Shown: positions 1 through 7,143 of the stretch, piece after piece | Layout of the letters: each line of letters starts with the position of its first letter | Position numbering within the stretch: position 1 is the first letter of the stretch | Assembly: GCA_030428345.1 (NCBI GenBank) | Contig: JAUIBM010000133.1 | Coordinates: 1-7,390 of the forward strand | Direction: 5' to 3' | Source of the DNA: Alphaproteobacteria bacterium | GTDB lineage: Bacteria; Pseudomonadota; Alphaproteobacteria; Rhizobiales; Rhizobiaceae | Length of the DNA: 7,390 nucleotides | Position numbers and translations under genes: made by a program | The notes under the pieces: model-generated | What the model saw: the letters and a program-made list of their open reading frames with translations, nothing else | Databases searched by the model: none | What the model was told of the DNA's origin: nothing

Positions 1-153
1 GTGCGCCATTACAACACCGAGCGCCCACATCGTGGACGGGATATCGGGAACAACGTGCTGCAAGTCGATTTCCGGCCTGTGCGTGACGGCCCGATCCGCC
101 GCAATCGCCAGCTCGGCGGCATCATCACGTCCTACACCCGTGACGCTGCGTGA
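1..153 (+). CDS. Transposase with integrase core (rve/DDE) domain, C-terminal end only
   Basis: Frame 1 is open from the left edge and stops with TGA at 151-153, giving the last 50 residues of a larger protein. The segment starts VRHYNTERPHRG and ends LGGIITSYTRDAA. The H-Y-N-x-E-R-P-H motif is typical of the region around and after the catalytic glutamate in integrase-core transposases (IS3/IS481-like rve domain), and the closing 'LGG-x5-RDAA' resembles the tail of stand-alone rve transposases. Such proteins act on the ends of their own insertion sequence. The first D and D residues of the catalytic triad and any helix-turn-helix lie outside the window, so the IS family, and whether the gene is intact, cannot be told. 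It is convergent with the xyl operon. I am fairly sure of the domain and unsure of the family. Confidence 0.75.
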   Translation: MRHYNTERPHRGRDIGNNVLQVDFRPVRDGPIRRNRQLGGIITSYTRDAA

Positions 154-659
154 ATTTCTGAGCCAACAGAAGGAGTAAAAGCTTCAGAAGCATCTTGCCG
201 AGCTTCGTCACGGACTATAAAAATCATTCCAAGTCAGAGTGATGGTGCAACGTATACATTTTGGCACCCGTCTCAGATAGCGCTAAAGTCGCTCGGCACA
301 GCAAGCGACCGAGACGGGCGGAACCACAGAGCCGAGGCGGTCCGTTTGACCAGCGTTTGCGCCGAACTGAGCCGCCGGGCAGCCGCCGATACTCTCCTGA
401 AATCATGACGTGCGGCCACCGTGTCGCCGCTGTTTGCAGCAGCGTTACGGGGCTGTTTCGAGCGTGGAACAGTTGGCACCCTCCGCGCATTCCCGGAGCC
501 GAAGCTGCGTCAGGTCAAGACGACCCGTTCAGGCGCCGGTCCCGTCACCCTCTTCATTCATGTCCGGCGCGCCACGCTGATCGCCCACCTTTCCGGGCGC
601 TTGCCCACTGGTGTCGCCAAGGACGAACGTGTCGGGAAGAACTGAACCTTCAGGACAGA
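154..659. other. Region of about 500 bases without a supported gene, between transposase and operon end
   Basis: This stretch should hold the right end of the insertion sequence and the 3' untranslated end of the xyl operon. Several frames are open here, including a plus-strand frame at 421-645, a longer one from 261 that runs into the 3' end of xylA, and minus-strand frames at 224-490 and 273-479. None has a recognisable domain and they overlap one another. They look like the chance open frames of GC-rich DNA. An AGGAG at 171-175 has no start codon at a useful distance. Small inverted repeats occur (GCTTC-A-GAAGC at 181-191, CTGAA-CC-TTCAG at about 642-653), but neither is followed by a T-run, so I do not call a rho-independent terminator. 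The terminal inverted repeat of the IS cannot be recognised because its partner is outside the window. Confidence 0.5.
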
Positions 660-1970
660 TCAGGCCCGTTCGATCACCGAATTGACAAGGTTTTCCAAGC
701 GTTCCTGCCGCCCCGACCGCGGTTCCGGTCTGAGATCGCCCGAGATCACCAACTCCGAAAGCTCGGATAGATCCGCGGACATGATCGCCTTTCCCCGATC
801 TTTCTCCCAATCCGCGTAACGCGCGCTGCGCATCTCCTCCAGCCTTCCGTCCTCGAGCAATGCGGCAGCGGCCTTCAGCCCGCGCGCGCAGACATCCATA
901 CCTCCGACATGCGCAAGGATCAGGTCCTCGGGATCCAGCGATTGACGCCGCAGCTTGGCATCGAAATTCGTGCCGCCCGTCGTGAACCCGCCCGATTTCA
1001 GGATTTCGTAATACGCCAGAGCGACCTCGGGCACATTGTTCGGGAACTGGTCGGTGTCCCAGCCGGACTGATAGTCGTTCCGATTGATGTCGATGGAACC
1101 CAGAATTCCGAGGCTTGCGGCAAGCGCCAGTTCATGCTCGAAGCTGTGGCCCGTCAGAATGGCATGCCCCTGCTCGATATTGACCTTCACCTCGTTTTCA
1201 AGACCGTAACGCTTCAGGAAACCGTAAACGGTGGCAACGTCGAAGTCGTACTGGTGCTTGGTCGGCTCCTGCGGCTTGGGCTCGATCAGAATGGTGCCCT
1301 TGAAACCGATCTTGTGCTTGTAGTCGATGACCTTCGACAGCATTGCCGCAGCCTGATCCGCCTCGCGCCCCAGGTCGGTGTTCAGCAGGGTCTCATAGCC
1401 TTCGCGCCCACCCCAAAGAACATAGTTCTCGCCGCCCAGCTTGTGGGTCGCGTCAATGCAGGCCTTGATCGTCGCTGCCGACCAGGCGAACACCTCGGGA
1501 TCGGGATTGGTAGCGGCGCCGGACATGAAACGGCGATGCGAAAAGAGATTTGCCGTTCCCCAGAGAAGCTTCGTCCCTGTCTTCTCCATCTTCCCGGCAA
1601 AATAGTCGGTGATCTCTTCGAGGTTCCGCAGGTTCTCGGCGAAACTCTCGCCCTCGGGTCGCACGTCGGCATCGTGGAAACAGAAGAACGGCTGGCCGAG
1701 GATGGCGAACATCTCGAAGGCGACATCCGCCTTCATCCGGGCGAGGTCCATTCCGTCTCCGAACCACGGACGATCGAAGGTGCGCCCGCCGAAAGGGTCG
1801 CCGCCTTCCCAGGCGAAGGAATGCCAGTAAGCGACGGCGAAACGCAGATGGTCCTCCATCCGCCGTCCGGCTACGATTTCATCCAGGTTGTAGTGGCGGA
1901 AGGCGAATTCGTTGTCCGTCTCCGGGCCCTCGTATCCGATGTGCGGGATGTTCGCAAAGAACGACGTCAT
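660..1970 (-). CDS. xylA: Xylose isomerase
   Basis: XylA interconverts D-xylose and D-xylulose in the cytoplasm with two divalent metal ions. The 436-residue product has the length of class II XylA (E. coli about 440). It carries the catalytic CFHD (His99, Asp102), the Trp137 segment [26 protein letters not shown] (179-196), [12 protein letters not shown] (Glu230, Lys232), NIEQGH (Glu266, His269), SIDINRND (Asp294), GWDTDQFP (Asp305, Asp307) and NFDAK (Asp337), so both metal sites are complete. I chose the ATG at 1970, not the upstream in-frame start at 2288. The family begins near [12 protein letters not shown], a GGAG sits 7 nt upstream at 1978-1981, and the longer form would only add unrelated sequence antisense-free but out of frame with xylB. 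The start overlaps the xylB stop as ATGA, indicating translational coupling. It is the last gene of the operon. NIEQGH and DINRND differ from the E. coli-type NIEANH and DANRGD. Confidence 0.97.
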   Translation of the reverse strand: MTSFFANIPHIGYEGPETDNEFAFRHYNLDEIVAGRRMEDHLRFAVAYWHSFAWEGGDPFGGRTFDRPWFGDGMDLARMKADVAFEMFAILGQPFFCFHDADVRPEGESFAENLRNLEEITDYFAGKMEKTGTKLLWGTANLFSHRRFMSGAATNPDPEVFAWSAATIKACIDATHKLGGENYVLWGGREGYETLLNTDLGREADQAAAMLSKVIDYKHKIGFKGTILIEPKPQEPTKHQYDFDVATVYGFLKRYGLENEVKVNIEQGHAILTGHSFEHELALAASLGILGSIDINRNDYQSGWDTDQFPNNVPEVALAYYEILKSGGFTTGGTNFDAKLRRQSLDPEDLILAHVGGMDVCARGLKAAAALLEDGRLEEMRSARYADWEKDRGKAIMSADLSELSELVISGDLRPEPRSGRQERLENLVNSVIERA

Positions 1971-3406
1971 GCGATATCTCCGATTGCTTTCTGGGCGGCT
2001 ATGTAACGGCTCATGCCCTCGTCGAAGGCCGCCGTCAACGAACCGACGGGTTCGATTGTGGAAGTGATCTTCGGAGGCGTGGCGATCGTCTCGACTTCCC
2101 CCGTGGCGACCATCATGCCCAGGCGCGCCGCACCGAAGGCAGCGCCAAGTTCGGCGGATGCCGGCAGATCGATCGGACAGTCGAGAGCGGTGGCGATCGC
2201 CTTCAGCCAATACTCCGACCTGGCGCCCCCGCCGACCGCGATCAGGCGGTCGATCCTTGTTCCGGTGGCCGCAAGCGCATCCCGGCAATCCCGCAGGGCG
2301 AAGGCAACGCCTTCCAGAACGGCGCGCGTTCCCGCCCGCTGGTCCGTCGCATGTTCAAGCACAAGAAACGCACCCCGAATACCTGCATCGTTGAGGGGCG
2401 TCCGCTCGCCACCGAGATAGGGCAGGAAAACCGTCTTTCCCGGCGTTTCGAGCGTGCCCAGCGCGCCCGTCAACGCAGCCGCGTCCTGTCCGACGAATCG
2501 CCCGTACCAGTTCAAAGCATCGGTCGCAGCAAGGATCACGCCCATCTGGTGCCACGCCCCGGGGATGGCGTGGCAGAAGGTGTGGACCGCAGTTGCCGGG
2601 TCGGGCCGATAACTCTCGTTCGCAGCGAATAGAACCCCCGACGTTCCAAGCGAAACAAAGGCCTGCCCAGCCGAGACCACGCCCATCCCGATAGCGGAGG
2701 CCGCATTGTCGCCCGCGCCGCCCGCGACAGGAACGCCGACGGGTAGGCCGAAAGTGGCGGCGAGCTCGGACCGCAGGCCGCCTGACACATCGCTGCCTTC
2801 GACCAGCCGGGGCATCGCCGACCGGTCGAGACCCGTTTTCGCAAGAAGCTCGTCCGACCAATCGCGGGCGCCAGTGTCGAGCCAGCTTGTCCCGGCCGCA
2901 TCCGACATTTCCGAGACCGCCTCGCCGGTCAGCCAGAGCCGGAGATAGTCTTTCGGCAGCAAGACACGCGCGACCTTGCCGAAGATCTCGGGCTCGTGCC
3001 GCGCGACCCAGACCAGCTTGGGCGCGGTGAACCCCGGAAAGACGATGTTGCCGGTAATCGCACGAAAGGCAGGGTCGGAATCAAGTTCCGCCGCCTCGGC
3101 GTGCGAGCGCGTGTCGTTCCACAGGATGCAAGGCCGCAGAACGCGATCATCCGGTCCGAGGATCGTGGCGCCGTGCATGTGCCCCGACAGCCCGATGCCC
3201 CTGACGCCCGACAGGTCGGTCGTCGACGCCAGTTCACCCAATGCGGCTCCGGTTGCGGCGATCCAGTCGGCGGGGTCCTGCTCGGACCAACCTGGATGCG
3301 GACGCGAGACCTCGATCGCGGCACTGGCCGAAGCCAGCACCGTTTGATCATCGTCGATGAGGATCGCCTTTACGCCGCTCGTTCCCAGATCGAGGCCAAG
3401 ATACAT
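1967..3406 (-). CDS. xylB: Xylulokinase (FGGY family)
   Basis: XylB phosphorylates D-xylulose with ATP to D-xylulose 5-phosphate, which enters the pentose phosphate pathway. The 479 residues match the family length (about 480-500). The N-terminal FGGY lobe starts with the phosphate-binding [12 protein letters not shown] (2-13). It continues with LSGHMHG (73-79), the substrate loop ILWNDTR (94-100) and AGGAGDNA (228-235), whose Asp233 corresponds to the general base of E. coli XylB. The C-terminal ATP lobe has SLGTSG (252-257), [10 protein letters not shown] (328-337), [10 protein letters not shown] (364-373) and the adenosine-site [10 protein letters not shown] (391-400). The ATG at 3406 is one base after the dhaKL stop. 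Only a weak Shine-Dalgarno (AAGGGTG) is visible, so re-initiation after the upstream gene is likely. Its stop overlaps the xylA start by 4 nt. Other FGGY kinases phosphorylate ribulose or other pentuloses, but adjacency to xylA and the motif set favour xylulose. Confidence 0.94.
   Translation of the reverse strand: MYLGLDLGTSGVKAILIDDDQTVLASASAAIEVSRPHPGWSEQDPADWIAATGAALGELASTTDLSGVRGIGLSGHMHGATILGPDDRVLRPCILWNDTRSHAEAAELDSDPAFRAITGNIVFPGFTAPKLVWVARHEPEIFGKVARVLLPKDYLRLWLTGEAVSEMSDAAGTSWLDTGARDWSDELLAKTGLDRSAMPRLVEGSDVSGGLRSELAATFGLPVGVPVAGGAGDNAASAIGMGVVSAGQAFVSLGTSGVLFAANESYRPDPATAVHTFCHAIPGAWHQMGVILAATDALNWYGRFVGQDAAALTGALGTLETPGKTVFLPYLGGERTPLNDAGIRGAFLVLEHATDQRAGTRAVLEGVAFALRDCRDALAATGTRIDRLIAVGGGARSEYWLKAIATALDCPIDLPASAELGAAFGAARLGMMVATGEVETIATPPKITSTIEPVGSLTAAFDEGMSRYIAAQKAIGDIA
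1978..1981 (-). promoter_or_regulatory. Ribosome binding site of xylA (decides the start)
   Basis: On the minus strand GGAG lies inside the last codons of xylB, 7 nt before the ATG at 1970. It supports the 436-residue form of XylA over the much longer open frame. Confidence 0.7.
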
Positions 3407-3407
3407 G

Positions 3408-5045
3408 TCAGCTTGTCACCCTTGCATCGCTTGCCATGAATTCGAACAGTCGCGCCACGGCTTCGGCGCCAGGATCGTTGTGACCCTTCAGGCTGGCCTC
3501 TGCAATATAACTTGCGCGCCCCGCCTTGGCCTTGGTGATCGAGGCGGTATGGTCGGCTCCGCTCCTTGCCGCCGCAGCAGCGGCCTCTAGGCCGTCCGAC
3601 AGAGCATCCAAGGCAGGTTCGAGAGCGTCGATCATCGTGCGATCACCCCGAGAGGCGCCGCCGACCTGCCGGATCCGGTCGAGACCCGCTTGCAGCGAAC
3701 CAACGGCGTTCTGCCCGCTCGCCGAAGCATCGCCCGCGGCGGCGAAGAAGATGGCAAGGAGTACGCCGGACGACCCGCCCATGGTCTGACTCAATTCGAG
3801 GCCGATGGCGCGATAGAGCTGGGTCGCATCCGCAAGCGGCAGGCGATCGCGCGCCTCGACCAGCGCCCGCGCGGCAGCGGCGAGCGTCGATCCCGTGTCG
3901 CCATCACCGGATTTGGCATCCAGTGCGTTCAGATCGGCCTCTGCGGCGATCAGCGCGTTGCAACACCGTTCAAGGAAGGCCGCCATCCGGTCGTCTTTCG
4001 ACGGCTTTGGCTGGATCGGCGTCAATCCATCAGGCAAGGGCCGGAGTTCGACCTTTTCGACCCTGTGGCAGCCGGGCCAGGCCCAGGGCGCAACCGGCGC
4101 AGTCAGTGCGGCTTCCTCGGCAGCACCAACCGGCAGGGCCGAGACGGAGAAGCCCTGCATATCAAGCGAGGTCATCATCGGTGCAGGTCCGATCATCCAT
4201 GTGATCTGCGGTCCGATCCGCGAAGACACCAGTTCTTCAGCCAGAACGGCCATTTCAAGCGGTGTCGCACCACCGAGGTTGTTGAGAAGCGCGACGTATT
4301 TGCCATCGCCCATCGAGGGCGCCAGACGGTCGACGACCATGGCCATGGCCTCTGCGGCGCCGGCGAAGTCGACCTGCTCGATCCCCGCTTCCCCGTGGAT
4401 ACCAAGGCCAAGCTCGGCCTTGCCATAGGCGATGCGCTCTTCCTTCGGCGAGCCGGGAACGGTGCAGGTGTCCAGCGACATCCCGATCGACGCAACGCCG
4501 TCGATCACCTTCTGCGCGGCGGCCGTCACTTCGTCGAGCGACGCGCCCTGCTCTGCCAAAGCGCCCGCGATCTTATGGACGAACAGCGTCCCCGCAACCC
4601 CGCGCGGCTGCGGCAGGTCTGGCAGCGCCACGTCGTCGTCGACGACGACCATGCTGACATTCAGGCCAAAGGCGCGGGCACGCTCGGCGGCCAGGCCGAA
4701 ATTCAGCCGATCGCCCGTGTAGTTCTTGACGATGAGCAGGCAGCCCGCGTCGCCGGTTACGGCCAGGATTCCGGCCAGAACAGCATCGACCGAAGGCGAG
4801 GCAAAGACGTCGCCGCAGACTGCCGCAGTAAGCATACCCTTACCGACAAAGCCCGCGTGGCTGGGTTCATGTCCCGAGCCGCCCCCGGAGATCAGCGCCA
4901 CCCTGGACTTGTCCCAATCCGTGCGCAGGACGACGCGGATATGCGGATAGCCGTCCAGCCGCGCCAACCGCCCGCCGCCGGTGCGAAGGGTTCCGTCTAT
5001 GGCTTCGTTGACCAGCCTTTCGCGGCTGTTGATGAACTGGGGCAT
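3408..5045 (-). CDS. Dihydroxyacetone kinase-type kinase, DhaK-DhaL fusion (ATP-dependent)
   Basis: Single-chain DhaKL kinases phosphorylate dihydroxyacetone, and in related subfamilies erythrulose or other short ketoses, with ATP. Residues 1 to about 325 are DhaK: GGGSGHEPSHAGFVG (54-68, substrate His59), the KNYTGD segment with Asp112, and GLGIHGEAGIEQ with His217, which in the family binds the ketone covalently as a hemiaminal. A linker with APWAWPG (319-325) and a proline-rich stretch follows. Residues about 350-540 are DhaL: DAKSGDGDTG (376-385), whose Asp376, Asp381 and Asp383 bind Mg-ATP, then TMGGSSG (421-427) and GDRTMIDAL (467-475). The length of 545 is normal for ATP-dependent fused enzymes. 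DhaK and DhaL on one chain argue against a PTS-type DhaKLM system, and no DhaM is seen. The ATG at 5045 has a GGAGG 9 nt upstream (5055-5059) in the 15-nt gap after the ATPase gene. It sits inside a xylose/ABC operon. Enzyme class is certain, exact ketose is not, so no symbol is given. Confidence 0.9.
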   Translation of the reverse strand: MPQFINSRERLVNEAIDGTLRTGGGRLARLDGYPHIRVVLRTDWDKSRVALISGGGSGHEPSHAGFVGKGMLTAAVCGDVFASPSVDAVLAGILAVTGDAGCLLIVKNYTGDRLNFGLAAERARAFGLNVSMVVVDDDVALPDLPQPRGVAGTLFVHKIAGALAEQGASLDEVTAAAQKVIDGVASIGMSLDTCTVPGSPKEERIAYGKAELGLGIHGEAGIEQVDFAGAAEAMAMVVDRLAPSMGDGKYVALLNNLGGATPLEMAVLAEELVSSRIGPQITWMIGPAPMMTSLDMQGFSVSALPVGAAEEAALTAPVAPWAWPGCHRVEKVELRPLPDGLTPIQPKPSKDDRMAAFLERCCNALIAAEADLNALDAKSGDGDTGSTLAAAARALVEARDRLPLADATQLYRAIGLELSQTMGGSSGVLLAIFFAAAGDASASGQNAVGSLQAGLDRIRQVGGASRGDRTMIDALEPALDALSDGLEAAAAAARSGADHTASITKAKAGRASYIAEASLKGHNDPGAEAVARLFEFMASDARVTS

Positions 5046-5060
5046 CCTCTGGTTCCTCCC

Positions 5061-6053
5061 TCAGATACGCGCGCCGCTGGCGTCGAAGTACAGCGGTTGG
5101 CGCGGGGCGATGGCAAGCGCGTCGCCGGGTTTAAGTGATGTATGCGGATCGGCCAGGGTAATGATCACGTGACCATCGAGATCGAGATGCAGCCGCGTCT
5201 GATCGCCCAGATGCTCGACCCGGACAACTTTCGAGGTCTTTCCCTCTCCCTCGGCGATGTGTTCGGGCCGCAAACCGATCGTCTTGGCGCCACTGGGCGC
5301 GCCCGGGAACAGGTCCGCGGGCAGCGTATTGATCCGCGGAAGACCAAGGCGGCCGGCGACGTAAAGACTGACCGGGTTCTCGTAGATCTCGCGGGGCGAG
5401 CCGAACTGGACAAGGCGCCCATGGTCCAGAACACCCACATGGGTGGCCATGGTCATGGCTTCGATCTGGTCATGGGTCACGTAGAGAAGCGTGGCCCCGA
5501 GATCCGATTGAATGCGCTTGAGCTCCACTCTCAGATCCGCGCGAAGCTTGGCGTCAAGCGACGAAAGGGGTTCATCCATCAGGTAGACATTCGGCCGGCG
5601 GACAAGCGCGCGCCCGATCGAGACGCGCTGCATCTCGCCCCCCGACAAGGCAGTGGCCTTGTTGTCGAGCTTATGCGAAATCTGAAGGATATCAGCGACT
5701 TCCGCGACGCGTTTCGCGATCTGGTCGGCCGGCGTCTTCAGGATCGGCGATTTTAATGGGAATGCCAGGTTCTCGCGCACCGTCATGTGCGGATAAAGCG
5801 AGTATTGCTGGAAAACCATAGCCACGTCGCGCTGTGCGGGGGTAAGACCGGCCACGGAACGACCGGCGATACGGATGTCGCCCGCAACAGGCTCCTCCAG
5901 CCCCGAGATCAGGCGCAGCGTGGTCGTCTTGCCCGCGCCGGTCGGGCCCAGCAGGACGACGAAAGCGCCGTCGGGCACTTCCATCGACACGTTCTCCACC
6001 GCGACATCGCGGCCGAAGCTCTTGCTGACACCGTCGAGAAGAATTTCAGCCAT
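5061..6053 (-). CDS. Sugar/polyol ABC transporter ATP-binding protein (second ATPase, UgpC/MalK-like)
   Basis: This is a nucleotide-binding subunit of an importer of the carbohydrate (CUT1-like, MalK/UgpC) class, acting at the inner face of the membrane. The 330 residues show Walker A GPTGAGKT (36-43), the Q-loop in VFQQYSLYPH (80-89), signature LSGGEMQR (136-143), Walker B VYLMDEP with catalytic Glu161, D-loop SSLDAK, and the switch His194 in VTHD. A C-terminal TOBE/regulatory domain from about 235 includes GLRPEHI (260-266). I chose MAEILLDG at 6053 over an upstream in-frame ATG at 6107, because the family begins there and a GAGAGG lies 10 nt upstream (6064-6069). This start overlaps the preceding ATPase by 8 nt (ATGGCTGA). 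It is clearly a different protein from its neighbour, so the two probably form a heterodimer, as in the rhizobial glycerol transporter GlpS/GlpT. The substrate cannot be read from an ATPase. Confidence 0.93.
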   Translation of the reverse strand: MAEILLDGVSKSFGRDVAVENVSMEVPDGAFVVLLGPTGAGKTTTLRLISGLEEPVAGDIRIAGRSVAGLTPAQRDVAMVFQQYSLYPHMTVRENLAFPLKSPILKTPADQIAKRVAEVADILQISHKLDNKATALSGGEMQRVSIGRALVRRPNVYLMDEPLSSLDAKLRADLRVELKRIQSDLGATLLYVTHDQIEAMTMATHVGVLDHGRLVQFGSPREIYENPVSLYVAGRLGLPRINTLPADLFPGAPSGAKTIGLRPEHIAEGEGKTSKVVRVEHLGDQTRLHLDLDGHVIITLADPHTSLKPGDALAIAPRQPLYFDASGARI

Positions 6054-7143
6054 GACCCAGAATCCTCTCGTTCGCGGCCGAGCGGAGTGCCATGCCAGTT
6101 CTGGCATCGAACACCGTCAGCGTTGCACCGTTGAGCTCCAGCCCAACGTTTTCGCCCTCTTTGACAGGGACTTCGGACCCGGTGCGGACCTTGATCTCGC
6201 CATTCGGTGTATCGACCATGACGATCTGAGTCGTGCCAAGGTATTCCGAGGCAATGACCTTGCCCCGATACATCCCGTTGTCGCTGAAGTGGACATGTTC
6301 CGGACGGACACCAAGCGCTAGTGCCCCTTTCGCGCCTTCCCGGAGGTCGGGCACAAGGAAGTCGTGGCCGTTCACCTGCACGCGTCCGCGACCGGCTTCG
6401 ACGAAGCCGTCGAAACGCAGGAAATTCATTGGAGGCGATCCGATGAATTCGGCGACGAACATCGTGGCGGGCCAGTCATAGATATCCTGCGGCACCCCGA
6501 ATTGCTCGATAACCCCATGATTCATTACAACAATCTTGTCGCCCATTTGCATCGCTTCCAGCTGGTCATGGGTGACGTAGACCGTTGTCGCTCCCATACG
6601 GTCGTGCAATGCGCGCAACTCTTCTGCCATGTGCTCACGGAACTCGGCGTCGAGCGCGCCAAGCGGTTCATCCATCATGAAGGCCTTGGGCTCGCGCACG
6701 ATCGCGCGGCCAAGTGCGACGCGCTGGCGATCGCCGCCGGACAGGCCGCCGACGGGGCGGTTGAGAATGTCCTCGATACCGAGTATGCGCGCGACTTCGG
6801 CGACCTTCTCCTTCACCTTGGCGCGGGGCATACCCTGGCTGACGAGGGGATAGGAGATGTTCTTGCGGACGTTCATGTGTGGATAGAGCGCGAACATCTG
6901 GAAAACAAAGGCGATATCCCGCTGCGAGGCAGGCTTCTGGCTGACCTCTTCACCGTCGATGTAGATCTCGCCCGAGGTCGGCAATTCCAGTCCCGCGATC
7001 ATCCGAAGCGTCGTCGTCTTGCCGCAGCCCGAGGGGCCGAGCAGCATGAAGAATTCGCCATCCTCGATCGCAAAGGAAGACGACTTCACCGCGTTGAAGT
7101 CCCCGAAATCCTTACGCAAATTCTCGATGACTATCTTCGCCAT
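6046..7143 (-). CDS. Sugar/polyol ABC transporter ATP-binding protein (first ATPase, UgpC/MalK-like)
   Basis: This is the first of two consecutive nucleotide-binding subunits for a carbohydrate importer. The 365 residues contain Walker A GPSGCGKT (36-43), the Q-loop in VFQMFALYPHM (80-90), signature LSGGDRQR (134-141), Walker B AFMMDEP with catalytic Glu159, D-loop GALDAE, switch His192 in VTHDQLEAM, and a TOBE-type C-terminal region with GVRPEHV (278-284). The length is usual for the MalK/UgpC group (about 350-370). The ATG at 7143 has an excellent GGAGG 7 nt upstream (7151-7155) and shares one base with the stop of the preceding small membrane protein (TGATG). All ATPase motifs are intact, so there is no sign that one partner is degenerate. 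Permease and binding-protein genes are not in the window and should lie upstream. Imported substrate is unknown, with xylose, a pentitol or a short polyol as the contextual candidates. Confidence 0.94.
   Translation of the reverse strand: MAKIVIENLRKDFGDFNAVKSSSFAIEDGEFFMLLGPSGCGKTTTLRMIAGLELPTSGEIYIDGEEVSQKPASQRDIAFVFQMFALYPHMNVRKNISYPLVSQGMPRAKVKEKVAEVARILGIEDILNRPVGGLSGGDRQRVALGRAIVREPKAFMMDEPLGALDAEFREHMAEELRALHDRMGATTVYVTHDQLEAMQMGDKIVVMNHGVIEQFGVPQDIYDWPATMFVAEFIGSPPMNFLRFDGFVEAGRGRVQVNGHDFLVPDLREGAKGALALGVRPEHVHFSDNGMYRGKVIASEYLGTTQIVMVDTPNGEIKVRTGSEVPVKEGENVGLELNGATLTVFDARTGMALRSAANERILGHG
6064..6069 (-). promoter_or_regulatory. Ribosome binding site of the second ABC ATPase (decides the start)
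   Basis: GAGAGG on the minus strand, 10 nt before the ATG at 6053 and within the 3' end of the preceding ATPase gene. It favours the 330-residue form over the one starting at 6107. Confidence 0.55.

Noticed and set aside
642..653. Palindrome CTGAACCTTCAG just downstream of xylA as a terminator
   Set aside because: Only a 5-bp stem with a 2-nt loop and no following T-run on the minus strand, so it cannot be supported as an intrinsic terminator.
261..770. 169-residue plus-strand open frame in the spacer
   Set aside because: It overlaps the conserved 3' end of xylA, is rich in Arg, Pro and His as shadow frames are, and has no recognisable domain or ribosome binding site.
909..2006. 365-residue plus-strand open frame
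   Set aside because: It lies antisense to xylA across almost its whole length, shows no family motif, and is explained by the third-position GC bias of the real gene.
660..2288. 542-residue form of XylA starting at 2288
   Set aside because: The extra 106 residues lie over xylB coding sequence in another frame and do not resemble XylA. The ATG at 1970 has a Shine-Dalgarno site and the family N-terminus.
3690..5138. 482-residue plus-strand open frame
   Set aside because: Antisense to the well-supported DhaK-DhaL gene, with basic low-information composition and no domain.
5061..6107. 348-residue form of the second ABC ATPase starting at 6107
   Set aside because: The additional 18 residues overlap the preceding ATPase gene and do not match the family start. 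The ATG at 6053 fits better.
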